Shown piece by piece: positions 9,592-17,491 of a stretch of DNA of 64,000 nucleotides. Source of the DNA: Brevibacillus laterosporus (GTDB lineage Bacteria; Bacillota; Bacilli; Brevibacillales; Brevibacillaceae); the NCBI RefSeq assembly GCF_030489605.1, contig NZ_JAUKFY010000018.1:1-64000 (forward strand). The letters are read 5' to 3'. The position numbers and the translations under genes are program-made. Position 1 is the stretch's first letter, and every line of letters begins with the position of its first letter. Under the pieces are notes generated by a model that saw only the letters and a program-made list of their open reading frames with translations, was not told the DNA's origin and searched no databases.

Positions 9592-9864
9592 TTATCCAAT
9601 GACTCGAACTAAAAACTCTTTTAATTCTTCCGCTTCTGCCTCAGTGATTTGATAGGCATACTCTAGGTATCCTTCTTCTTCTAAATCATCTGGGCCGATA
9701 ATCGCACTGCGGCCGTTCTGAATATTGACAACCAACTTTTTTCCATAAAAACGACTTGTTTTGATAATGGCCAGATCAAAACGTGTGGAATCGCCCATAA
9801 AGCTGACAAATCGAGTCGTTGTTTCTTCCGTTTCATCATACAGATAAAAAGGCTCGTGGGACAT
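9592..9864 (-). CDS. DUF3055 family protein
   Basis: A 90-residue acidic cytoplasmic protein with the features of the DUF3055 family: a beta-rich FYLYDETEETTTRFVSF-type N-terminus, SRFYGKKLVV, then an acidic C-terminal helix (ITEAEAEELKEFLVRVIG). Function unknown. It begins nine bases after the glpX stop and has a GTAGGG ribosome site inside the end of glpX, so the two should be co-transcribed. Confidence 0.8.
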   Translation of the reverse strand: MSHEPFYLYDETEETTTRFVSFMGDSTRFDLAIIKTSRFYGKKLVVNIQNGRSAIIGPDDLEEEGYLEYAYQITEAEAEELKEFLVRVIG

Positions 9865-9873
9865 TGTATTACC

Positions 9874-10851
9874 CTACTTCCATACTAAGTTTGGTTTATG
9901 ATCTAGACTGTGTCTAGCCTCTACGAAACGAATCGTTCTAGTCTTTGCTCTCATGACCAGGGAATGAGTCTTAGCTATATTATTGCTTAGAAACTTAACC
10001 CCTTGCAATAGTTCACCGTCTGAAACTCCAGTTGCGGCAAAAATAGCATCATCACCAGAAACTAAATCGTTAATTGTCAGGAGCTGCTCAGGATCATCGA
10101 GTCCCATTTGACGGCAACGTTCGCGTTCTTCATCGTTTTGTGGCTTTAGCCGTGCCTGCATATCTCCGCCTAAGCATTTGATAGCAGCAGCACTAATGAC
10201 GCCCTCAGGAGCACCGCCTATGCCTACAAACAAATCAATTCCCGACTCTTCTGGCATAGAAGCAGCAATAGCAGCGCCTACGTCACCATCTCCAAACAGC
10301 TTGACACGAGCCCCAGTATCTAGAATCGCGTTTATGATATCCTGATGGCGCTCTCTTTCCTGTACAATCACAGTGACATCTTCTATGCGTTTTTGATTTG
10401 CTTTTGCAACTGTTTCTATCATTTTTTCGATTGGATCATCTAGATTGATTAAACCGGCTGCAGCAGGTCCTACTACTAATTTTTGCATGTACATATCTGG
10501 TGCATGCAGCATAGTGCCACGATCTCCAATTGCAAGAACTGCCATGGCGTTATTGTGGCCTTTCGCAAGAATCGTTGTTCCTTCCAAAGGATCTACGGCA
10601 ACGTCAACCTCTGGAGAATCCTCTGATTGATTACCTAGTTTTTCTCCAATATATAGCATCGGTGCTTCATCAAGCTCTCCTTCACCGATGACAACCGTAC
10701 CGCGAATGGAAATTGTGTCAAATACGGCGCGCATAGCTGATGTCGCAGCATCGTCAGCTTCATTTTTTTTGCCACGCCCCATCCAGCGTGCAGAAGAGAG
10801 CGCTGCTGCCTCTGTAACACGAACAACCTCTAACGCTAATTCTCTTTCCAT
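9874..10851 (-). CDS. glpX: class II fructose-1,6-bisphosphatase GlpX
   Basis: A 325-residue gluconeogenic phosphatase converting fructose-1,6-bisphosphate to fructose-6-phosphate. Signature blocks: [12 protein letters not shown] (metal ligands), [19 protein letters not shown], and the [14 protein letters not shown] catalytic region. Full length. ATG preceded by an AGGAGGATCAGAT ribosome site. First gene of a two-gene operon with DUF3055. The 5' region has a repeated AACGAT motif of unknown meaning. Confidence 0.95.
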   Translation of the reverse strand: MERELALEVVRVTEAAALSSARWMGRGKKNEADDAATSAMRAVFDTISIRGTVVIGEGELDEAPMLYIGEKLGNQSEDSPEVDVAVDPLEGTTILAKGHNNAMAVLAIGDRGTMLHAPDMYMQKLVVGPAAAGLINLDDPIEKMIETVAKANQKRIEDVTVIVQERERHQDIINAILDTGARVKLFGDGDVGAAIAASMPEESGIDLFVGIGGAPEGVISAAAIKCLGGDMQARLKPQNDEERERCRQMGLDDPEQLLTINDLVSGDDAIFAATGVSDGELLQGVKFLSNNIAKTHSLVMRAKTRTIRFVEARHSLDHKPNLVWK

Positions 10852-11073
10852 CTGATCCTCCTGTTACAATCGTTGTTATCGTTTTCTCTAAAACGTGTTT
10901 TATCGACTTCATTTTATCACATCATCCGAAAAACAACAGGTGTTCTCCTGATGAAAAGCGAAAGAAATGTTTGGATAGGGAATATAATGTACGGAAATCA
11001 CCTCTGATCTGTTAGATAAGTTATTTCATTCAGTATTTTTGTTATAATGGGACAAGGAAATGAGGTGAGGTTG

Positions 11074-11181
11074 TTGACGGAAGACCTTGGGATGAGCTTA
11101 CTTGTATTGCTGATGGTTGTATTCACGTTTTTTGGAACTGTACTTTGGGCAAAGCTTGCTTCTAAAAAACGCAAAAAATAG
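11074..11181 (+). CDS. 35-residue single-span membrane protein
   Basis: A short gene: TTG start behind GAGGTGAGG, then a hydrophobic helix (LLVLLMVVFTFFGTVLWA, about residues 9-26) and a basic tail (SKKRKK) that would face the cytoplasm. A TATAAT hexamer lies at 11043-11048. It ends 23 bases before yutE and is probably in the same transcript. No family recognised; the ribosome site, membrane span and positive tail support a real product. Confidence 0.6.
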   Translation: MTEDLGMSLLVLLMVVFTFFGTVLWAKLASKKRKK

Positions 11182-11204
11182 ATGATTAAGCGGGGGAAGA
11201 CAAC

Positions 11205-11636
11205 ATGTACGATGTAAATACAGCAAAGGTCGAGCAGGTTCTTACTTATATGGAGCGCATGCTAACGCTTCTATCTCAAAATATTACTTATTCTGATGAA
11301 GAACTGGCTTGTAACCCAATCAAACAATTAGCAATCGAACGCGCTTTGCATATATGTATAGAAGGAATTGCTGATGTAGGAAACGCTCTTATAGATGGAT
11401 TTATCATGCGGGATCCCGGCAGCTATACTGATATCGTAGAAATCCTTCGTGACGAAACTGTTCTTACAAACGAGCAGGCTACTGTTCTGCATCGTGTTAT
11501 GGAATTTCGCAAACCACTTGTTACCTATTCAGAGATTTCTGTCTTGGAAATGAGTGCATTAGTTAGAGAGGCTCTGCCTATATTAACAACATTTGCACCT
11601 TCTGTTCGGACATACATTCAAAAGGAATTATTTTAG
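11205..11636 (+). CDS. yutE: YutE-type DUF86/HepT-like protein
   Basis: A 143-residue all-helical protein. It matches YutE in the DGFIMRDPGSY-DI stretch. The family is the HepT/DUF86 fold, whose toxin members carry RX4HXY. Here the equivalent position reads FRKPLVTYS, so the catalytic histidine is missing, and there is no MNT-type antitoxin beside it. It is therefore probably not an active RNase toxin. It follows the tiny membrane protein. Function unknown. Confidence 0.8.
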   Translation: MYDVNTAKVEQVLTYMERMLTLLSQNITYSDEELACNPIKQLAIERALHICIEGIADVGNALIDGFIMRDPGSYTDIVEILRDETVLTNEQATVLHRVMEFRKPLVTYSEISVLEMSALVREALPILTTFAPSVRTYIQKELF

Positions 11637-11693
11637 GAATAAACAAGGAAAATAGGCTATTAACAAAAGTGGATTTTTTAAACAAAAACCTTT

Positions 11694-11728
11694 CATTAGT
11701 TTACTAATGTTATTCCTTCCTGTAGAAT
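11694..11728 (+). promoter_or_regulatory. promoter with perfect inverted repeat over the -35
   Basis: CATTAGT / ACTAATG arms (7 bp, two-base gap, 11694-11709) overlap a possible -35 (TTTACT, 11700-11705), 17 bases from a -10 (TAGAAT, 11723-11728). The position suits an autoregulatory operator for the SufR-like gene that follows. Confidence 0.5.
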
Positions 11729-11752
11729 AGGAGAGAAAGGACGGTGATTGTT

Positions 11753-12385
11753 ATGTCAAAGGAACAGACTTCCACACGTGATCAAATTCTGCATATGTTA
11801 AAAGTTAAAGGTTCCCTTTCAGTTAGCGATATTGCGTTGGATTTGGGCATCACGGAGATGGCAGTACGCCGCCATTTGAACACGTTGGAGCGTGACAATC
11901 TGATCAAGTCCTCGCTGGTACGTCAAGCGATGGGTCGTCCGACTAATGTATACTCCTTATCACAGCAAGCGGATGAACTATTTCCGCGTAACTATCATGA
12001 TCTTACGCTAGACTTCCTTCAAGATTTAGTTGATATAGACGGAGCGGACAAGGTAGCAACCTTGTTTCGTAGACGAGAAGATCGACTCGAAGAAACGTAT
12101 CGTCCCTATATTCAAGGCGAATTGGAAGAAAAGGTAGCTGCATTAGCGGATATACAAAATCAGAAGGGCTACATGGTGGAATGGGGTAGAGACGAGGAGA
12201 CAGGGGACTATTTTATTAAAGAGTTTAACTGTCCAATCTCTCAGGTAGCTCGCCAGTTTAATCAGGCATGTAGTTGTGAATTGTCATTATTTAAACGCGT
12301 TTTAGGTACAGAGGTGGAACAGGCCTCCTGTATGGCCAAAGGTGGAGACAAATGCCTGTACAAAATTAAACAAAAGGCTGAATAA
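11753..12385 (+). CDS. SufR-like Fe-S-sensing transcriptional regulator
   Basis: A 210-residue DNA-binding protein. An N-terminal winged helix-turn-helix (about residues 8-68; SVSDIALDLGITEMAVRRHLNTLE) is followed by a helical linker and a C-terminal domain with five cysteines (CPISQ..., ACSC, SCMAKGGDKC), the arrangement used by SufR-type repressors to bind an Fe-S cluster. SufR controls Fe-S cluster assembly in other bacteria. No suf genes adjoin here, so the target is unknown. GTG at 11744 is an alternative start; the ATG fits ribosome-site spacing better. A perfect inverted repeat lies over its -35. Confidence 0.8.
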   Translation: MSKEQTSTRDQILHMLKVKGSLSVSDIALDLGITEMAVRRHLNTLERDNLIKSSLVRQAMGRPTNVYSLSQQADELFPRNYHDLTLDFLQDLVDIDGADKVATLFRRREDRLEETYRPYIQGELEEKVAALADIQNQKGYMVEWGRDEETGDYFIKEFNCPISQVARQFNQACSCELSLFKRVLGTEVEQASCMAKGGDKCLYKIKQKAE

Positions 12386-12394
12386 AGAGCTAAC

Positions 12395-12424
12395 AAACCA
12401 CTCATCTGCGGGTGGTTTTTTGTT
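12395..12424 (+). terminator. terminator of the SufR-like gene
   Basis: AACCAC / GTGGTT stem followed by a T tract. Confidence 0.8.
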
Positions 12425-12503
12425 TTATCCAAGAGGATGTCATTTGTCATGCTCAAACCAAGCAAGTACAATAGAGAAAGGCTAAGGAGAAGGGAGAGAC
12501 AAC

Positions 12504-13283
12504 ATGAAAACATATAAAGGATATCTGCTTGATTTAGATGGCACCGTCTATCATGGGAATCGGGTTATACCTGAAGCTGTCACTTTTATAACCTATCTTC
12601 AGGAAACAAATACTCCCTATCTGTATGTTACAAACAATTCATCGACCAGCCCGGAAAAGGTGGCAGAACGTCTAAGCAGCATGGGCTTACCTACCACGCC
12701 CGATCAGGTTTATACAACCAGCATGGCTACAGCAAAATATTTAAATGAACAAAAGGAACGGCCCAAAACGTATTTTGCTTTAGGAGAAGAGGGTCTAAAG
12801 ACAGCCATGGAGGAGGCAGGATTTTCATTTACAGAAGAAAATCCCTCCTATGTCATCATCGGTATTGACCGCGACTTTACCTATGGAAAATTAACAACAG
12901 CTATGCGCGCCATTCGAAATGGAGCCACATTTATTGCTACCAATGCAGATCCTGCTCTACCAACAGAACACGGTCTCATGCCTGGAAACGGAGCATTAGT
13001 AGCTGCTGTAGCGACTGCATCAGCCGAGCGTCCTACCATTATTGGCAAACCAGAATCCATTATTATAAAGTACGCATTAGAAAAGATCGGAACCAAACCA
13101 GAGGAGACCATCATCGTGGGGGATAACCTACACACAGATATTCAAGCGGGCATCAACAGCGGCATTGACACCCTGCTTGTGCTCTCAGGATATTCCACGC
13201 AAGAGGATGCAGATAAACATGATGAACCACCTACGTATGTAGAACAAAGTCTACTTACTTGGATGGATAAGATACGTTCTTAG
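12504..13283 (+). CDS. yutF: HAD-superfamily sugar phosphatase YutF (NagD type)
   Basis: A 259-residue HAD hydrolase of the NagD/YutF group. Motif I is LLDLDGTVYHG (nucleophile Asp), motif II VTNNSS, motif III lysine in IGKPE, motif IV VGDNLHTDI. The C2-cap region carries the TNADPALPTEHGLMPGNG-like block. Small phosphorylated metabolites are the likely substrates. The ATG follows AAGGGAGAGACAAC. Its 3' end overlaps convergently with yutG by 29 bases. Confidence 0.92.
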   Translation: MKTYKGYLLDLDGTVYHGNRVIPEAVTFITYLQETNTPYLYVTNNSSTSPEKVAERLSSMGLPTTPDQVYTTSMATAKYLNEQKERPKTYFALGEEGLKTAMEEAGFSFTEENPSYVIIGIDRDFTYGKLTTAMRAIRNGATFIATNADPALPTEHGLMPGNGALVAAVATASAERPTIIGKPESIIIKYALEKIGTKPEETIIVGDNLHTDIQAGINSGIDTLLVLSGYSTQEDADKHDEPPTYVEQSLLTWMDKIRS

Positions 13284-13797
13284 CTTTAAGCTCTTCTTCC
13301 TGATGACGGCGACGGTGGGCCAATCGGCTGGATGCTGCGGCTGCAATTGCGCCTACTAGGTCGTCTAAAAAGGTATGTACACCATACTTTTTATCGTTTA
13401 ATTTCTCTAGCACACCGTATTTTAGCTTGTCGGCATACCCATAATTGGTAAATCCAATACTTCCGTAAATATTGACGATCGCGAGCGCCAGAACCTCGTC
13501 TACTCCAAATAGAGATTCATCAGTCGCAAGCATCTCTTGCAAAGGAGATAGTAGCTTGTTCTGTTCAGCTAGCATGTCTAACTGAATGCCTGTTAATAGA
13601 GCATTTTGTACCTCACGCTTTTGCAGGACGGCATTTACGCTTTCTAGACATTGTTCCATTTGAAGATCGGGTATATATTTTTCTTGGAGAAACTTTACGA
13701 TTTCCCCAATATCTTCAAGACGCACTCCTCGCTCATGCAAAAGTTCAATTGCTTTAGAGTAAACTTGTTCACTCCAAATATGCTGTTGTTGATTCAA
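13255..13797 (-). CDS. yutG: phosphatidylglycerophosphatase A-like protein YutG
   Basis: A 180-residue protein of the PgpA/YutG group. It shows ERGVRLEDIGEIV near the N-terminus, a DEVLALAIVNIYGSIGFTNYGYAD-like core and TFLDDLVGAIAAAASSRLAHR at the C-terminus. Soluble-looking for a PgpA relative, as YutG is. I chose the TTG at 13797, because AGAGGCG sits at the right distance; an upstream ATG at 13836 lacks a clear ribosome site. The last nine codons overlap yutF on the other strand. Confidence 0.85.
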   Translation of the reverse strand: MNQQQHIWSEQVYSKAIELLHERGVRLEDIGEIVKFLQEKYIPDLQMEQCLESVNAVLQKREVQNALLTGIQLDMLAEQNKLLSPLQEMLATDESLFGVDEVLALAIVNIYGSIGFTNYGYADKLKYGVLEKLNDKKYGVHTFLDDLVGAIAAAASSRLAHRRRHQEEELKAKNVSYPSK

Positions 13798-13924
13798 CGA
13801 ATAATCGCCTCTTTCTAGCCTAGATACAGCTAGCATTTGTCTTTTTTCGGAAGGCTATGCACTCACCTATGCCCATGAAATGTCATAAGCTATTTCAACA
13901 GAGTCAGGGCAGGAGGGTTAGGCA

Positions 13925-15049
13925 ATGGAAGAACTATTGGGCAAGTTTTGTGAGGAGTACTCTTTTGTTGATGTAGAGTGGAAAGAGGAGAATGGACGCA
14001 AGCTGTTGTATACGGATCGAGGGTTGCACTACATCCACACTTGTCCCCCATCGTACCGGGCAAAGGGCTTTTTAGTCGAGAAGGCAATGGATGTGATCCA
14101 TAAAAATTGTGATCTAAAAGTCCTGCCAATTTGTAAAGCAAATGATGATAATTATCATATGAAAGATGGAGAAGTTCTGTATTATCTGCAAGAGGGCATG
14201 AGGGAGACGACATGGGAACGCCATTATTTTAATCTGGGTAGGTCACTGGCGGAGTTTCACCAAGCGACTCGCACGCTTTCATGGGATAAGCTCTATTTAC
14301 CGTACCGTTCCTTAGGTACATGGCCAGAGATGTGGGAAAAGAAATGTAAAACCTATGAAAGTTTACTCGATAGTCTGGAAAAGTCGAAAGCATTCAACCC
14401 CTTTGAGGTTTATTTATTTACAATGTTTACGTATATACAAGTATCTGCATCCACCGCTATTGATTATTTAAATGGCAATGGTTACAAACGATTGACCAAT
14501 GCTATCAGTAAGCAAGGAAAGATAGCTTTTCAGAATTTTCAAGATGGTCATATATTGTTTCATGAAAGTGGAAAAAGATACATTGCGGGACAATATAGCT
14601 GGGTACTGGATATGCGTACGCGTGATATTGGGCAAGGTATAAAATGGATTGTTCGCAAAAATGGATGGCAAGAAGATAAAGTAATAGAATTTTTAGTGGG
14701 TTATCAATGTATAGCACAGCTTTACCCTGAGGAATATTGCTTTATTTTTGCGATGCTTTTGTATCCCTCTCGCTTTTTAAAAACAGTGGAGATTTATAGC
14801 CTCATGGGCGACGAGGAGCGCGCAATAGTGGGAGAGGATTGGCAAACCCCGCTTGATGCAGAGCTTGCTACCATGGAACAAGTGCTTGGGCAATATCCAG
14901 AAGCAATTCGTCAGTACTTCGGCGTTGAGATTCCCGAGATACATTGGCTATGGAGGTTACCTGAAGATGACAACAAAACCATTTGTATATGTGACACGGA
15001 AAGTAGCGGAGGAAGCTATGAGCCTTTTAGCGACTATAGCGACTGTTGA
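13925..15049 (+). CDS. yutH: spore coat-associated protein YutH
   Basis: A 374-residue CotS/YutH-type protein (degenerate kinase fold). It has short family blocks such as the RGLHYIHTCPPSYRAKGF-type N-terminus, LGRSLAEFHQATR, LEKSKAFNPFEVY and DMRTRDIGQGIKW. Expected in the spore coat or outer forespore layer. AGGAGGG precedes the ATG. The last 27 codons lie in another frame over the start of the downstream dehydrogenase, producing a Cys/Ser/Asp-rich tail (about 30 residues) likely not part of the core fold. Confidence 0.85.
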   Translation: MEELLGKFCEEYSFVDVEWKEENGRKLLYTDRGLHYIHTCPPSYRAKGFLVEKAMDVIHKNCDLKVLPICKANDDNYHMKDGEVLYYLQEGMRETTWERHYFNLGRSLAEFHQATRTLSWDKLYLPYRSLGTWPEMWEKKCKTYESLLDSLEKSKAFNPFEVYLFTMFTYIQVSASTAIDYLNGNGYKRLTNAISKQGKIAFQNFQDGHILFHESGKRYIAGQYSWVLDMRTRDIGQGIKWIVRKNGWQEDKVIEFLVGYQCIAQLYPEEYCFIFAMLLYPSRFLKTVEIYSLMGDEERAIVGEDWQTPLDAELATMEQVLGQYPEAIRQYFGVEIPEIHWLWRLPEDDNKTICICDTESSGGSYEPFSDYSDC

Positions 15050-15929
15050 GGTATGGGATCAGGAATACCCTGTCCCCCGCGACATTTTATTAGAAAAAGC
15101 AAAACGCTCGGACGGCTTATATGTTATGCTGTCCGACCGGATTGATCGCGAAATCATTGATGCTGCTCCTCATTTAAAAGTAATCTCTACCCTCGCTGTT
15201 GGATATGACAATATTGATTTAGAAGCTTGCAAAGAGAGAGGTATTGTTGTAACGAATACACCGGATGTGCTAACGGATGCTACTGCGGATCTGACTTTTG
15301 GACTGTTAATGGCGGCTGGGAGACGTTTTATAGAAGCAAACAGAGTGCTGATGAATGGAGAATGGAAAACATGGAGTCCTTATTTCATGGCGGGCCAGCG
15401 CATTCACGGTGCAACGATTGGAATCATAGGGATGGGGCGGATTGGTGAAGCTGTTGCCAAAAGGGCGGCCGGCTTTGATATGCGTATCTTATACCATAAT
15501 CGGAGCCGCAGAGTAGAGGCAGAACAGACCTATGGGGCTACATATTGCTCATTACCTGATTTATTGTGTGAATCTGATTATGTGGTGCTATTAACTCCAT
15601 TGACGGAAGAAACAAAAGGTCTAATGGGTGCAGAGGAATTTGCCATGATGAAGTCTACGGCAGTCTTCATTAATGCCTCGCGTGGAGCTACAGTAGATGA
15701 AGAGGCTCTATACCAAGCTTTGAAACAAGGAACGATTTGGGCGGCTGGTTTAGATGTTTTCCAGCAGGAGCCGATTCCAACAAATCACCCCCTCCTGTCA
15801 CTTCCAAATGTAGTGGCTCTTCCGCATATCGGCAGTGCTACTTATGAAACGCGAGATCGTATGGCGATGCTTGTATCTGAAAATCTAGTGGCTGTACTTT
15901 CGAAAGACGAGGCGATTACTCCTATATGA
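14967..15929 (+). CDS. D-2-hydroxyacid dehydrogenase (glyoxylate reductase type)
   Basis: A 320-residue NAD(P)-dependent dehydrogenase. The Rossmann motif is GIIGMGRIGEAVAKRA (about residues 152-167). Catalytic Arg is in FINASRGATVDE, Glu in DVFQQEPI, His in ALPHIGSAT. TLAVGYDNIDLEA is the family's substrate-loop signature. Likely substrates are glyoxylate, hydroxypyruvate or similar. The ATG is preceded by TGGAGGT nine bases upstream, inside yutH, giving an 83-base same-strand overlap. It overlaps the next gene by ATGA-type coupling. Confidence 0.88.
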   Translation: MTTKPFVYVTRKVAEEAMSLLATIATVEVWDQEYPVPRDILLEKAKRSDGLYVMLSDRIDREIIDAAPHLKVISTLAVGYDNIDLEACKERGIVVTNTPDVLTDATADLTFGLLMAAGRRFIEANRVLMNGEWKTWSPYFMAGQRIHGATIGIIGMGRIGEAVAKRAAGFDMRILYHNRSRRVEAEQTYGATYCSLPDLLCESDYVVLLTPLTEETKGLMGAEEFAMMKSTAVFINASRGATVDEEALYQALKQGTIWAAGLDVFQQEPIPTNHPLLSLPNVVALPHIGSATYETRDRMAMLVSENLVAVLSKDEAITPI

Positions 15930-16918
15930 ACCAAACCTTTTTGATGTCTTTGGTCTGTTTCGTCTTCGTAGTGATCGCGTTGCTAGTAGTGATTAGCTTG
16001 TATGTTGGTCAAAAATTACTGCATCCAAGACGTAAGCCGATTAATGTTCATCCTGAGGATTACGGTTTACCTGTATACGACTGCATTACATTTCCAAGCC
16101 GTGATCAGTTGCAGATGAAGGGCTGGTATTTCTCTGCTGCGAAGCACCGAGAAGCGCTCTTGAATCAAATAGATAAAGGAACCGCAGAGGCTAAACAGGA
16201 TAGCAATTCTGTACAACCACTTAAGCATGCTACGATTATTGTTGCCCATGGCTACAGTCAAAATCGCTTAGAACAGCATTTACCGGCGTTAACGCTTGCT
16301 AAATCCTTCGTGGAAGCCGGATATGATACAATCCTTTTTGATTTTCGAAATGCTGGGGAATCAGAAGGAAATTTGACTACAATTGGGTTAGAAGAGCAGA
16401 AGGATTTGTTAGGAGCAATTGATTTTGCCAAAAACTACGCTCCAGATCATTCTATTGGTTTGATTGGTTTTTCTATGGGGGCGGCTACCGCTTTGCTGGC
16501 TGCAGGGGAAGATGAACGCGTGAATGCGGTGGTTGCAGATTGTCCCTTTGCTTTATTATCTGATTATCTTTCTAACAATTTGCCAGTGTGGACAAGACTT
16601 CCTTCCTTTCCGTTCACATCGATTATCCTAACCGTCATACCGATCCTGGTGGGGGCAAGCCCAAAGCAGGTGAAGCCTATCGAGGCTGTGAAACGATACG
16701 GCTCTAGACCGTTGCTCCTTATTCATGGCAGAGAGGATAAGACGATTCCTCATAAGGAAAGTGAAAAATTATATGAAGCAGCCATGCATCCCGAAGCAGA
16801 ATTATGGCTGGTTCCAGAAGCCGATCATGTACGGTGTTATACAAGAGATAGAGCATTGTATTCTCGTCGGGTTATTCAGTTTTTTGATCGCTTTGTGGGG
16901 AAAAGTCCGAGTAAGTAA
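15926..16918 (+). CDS. membrane-anchored alpha/beta hydrolase
   Basis: A 330-residue protein with one N-terminal transmembrane helix (LVCFVFVVIALLVVISLYV) and an extracytoplasmic alpha/beta hydrolase domain. Nucleophile Ser in GFSMGAATA, oxyanion region AHGYSQNR, catalytic Asp in HGREDKTIP, His in EADHVRCY. Family relatives in Bacillus are YqkD/YtmA-like. The start overlaps the dehydrogenase stop by four bases, so the two are translationally coupled. Substrate cannot be read from the sequence. Confidence 0.85.
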   Translation: MNQTFLMSLVCFVFVVIALLVVISLYVGQKLLHPRRKPINVHPEDYGLPVYDCITFPSRDQLQMKGWYFSAAKHREALLNQIDKGTAEAKQDSNSVQPLKHATIIVAHGYSQNRLEQHLPALTLAKSFVEAGYDTILFDFRNAGESEGNLTTIGLEEQKDLLGAIDFAKNYAPDHSIGLIGFSMGAATALLAAGEDERVNAVVADCPFALLSDYLSNNLPVWTRLPSFPFTSIILTVIPILVGASPKQVKPIEAVKRYGSRPLLLIHGREDKTIPHKESEKLYEAAMHPEAELWLVPEADHVRCYTRDRALYSRRVIQFFDRFVGKSPSK

Positions 16919-16930
16919 AATCGGACTTTT
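16901..16930 (+). terminator. terminator overlapping the hydrolase stop
   Basis: AAAAGTCCGA / TCGGACTTTT perfect ten-base arms; the stop codon lies in the loop. Confidence 0.85.
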
Positions 16931-16954
16931 CCTATATGCTGCATCGGTTTTTAC

Positions 16955-16993
16955 ACAAAAAAAGCATTCAAGGCATAGGCGCATGAATGCTTT
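16955..16993 (-). terminator. terminator of nfu (yutI)
   Basis: AAAGCATTCA / TGAATGCTTT arms; on the minus strand a run of T follows. Confidence 0.8.
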
Positions 16994-17009
16994 CAATCGT
17001 ATAATAATC

Positions 17010-17231
17010 TTAAAATACTTGTTGAACTTCTACAACACCAGGTACTTCTTCAACTAATGCGCGTTCAATACCGGCTTTTAGGGTGATGGTAGAAGAAGGG
17101 CAGCTACCGCATGCACCCATCAGACGTAGTTTAACGATGCCATCTTCAACGTCAACAAGTTCAACGTCACCGCCATCGCGTTGAAGGTACGGACGAAGCT
17201 TTTCTAGTACTTCTTGTACTTGTTCTTTCAT
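17010..17231 (-). CDS. yutI: NifU-like Fe-S scaffold YutI
   Basis: A 73-residue NifU C-terminal domain. The cluster-binding CxxC is in GACGSCPSS, preceded by [16 protein letters not shown], the family's diagnostic run. It would carry and transfer a labile Fe-S cluster. B. subtilis YutI is longer at the N-terminus; this version is the bare domain. AAGGAGTG precedes the ATG. Its own terminator follows. Confidence 0.93.
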   Translation of the reverse strand: MKEQVQEVLEKLRPYLQRDGGDVELVDVEDGIVKLRLMGACGSCPSSTITLKAGIERALVEEVPGVVEVQQVF

Positions 17232-17421
17232 GGATAATCACTCCTTTTCAACTCCATTCTATTATAATCTCCCTATTTGCGAAAATCCATGAGTTTCTAT
17301 ACTTATTATCATTCTTTTATCAAAAATAGGGGAGAAATGCAGAATTGGTGCTGATTCATGAGAAAGTCCTTCCTGAGCGGACAATATTAAGATAAATGCA
17401 AAAAGTTAGCTGAAAGCATGT

Positions 17422-17467
17422 TATACTAATGGCGTTCCTACTTGTACTTATATATTCCTGCATATAA
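17422..17467 (+). promoter_or_regulatory. promoter -10 and operator-like repeat before mccAB
   Basis: TATACT at 17422-17427 is a fair -10 with no good -35. Downstream, TTATAT / ATATAA arms with an eight-base spacer (17448-17467) form an inverted repeat in the leader. mccAB operons in Bacillus are controlled by CymR; whether this is that operator cannot be settled by eye. Confidence 0.4.
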
Positions 17468-17491
17468 ACATTGGATCGGAGGAAGATCTAC

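Noticed and set aside
11205-11636. HepT/MNT toxin-antitoxin module
   Set aside because: The catalytic His is missing and there is no nucleotidyltransferase partner.
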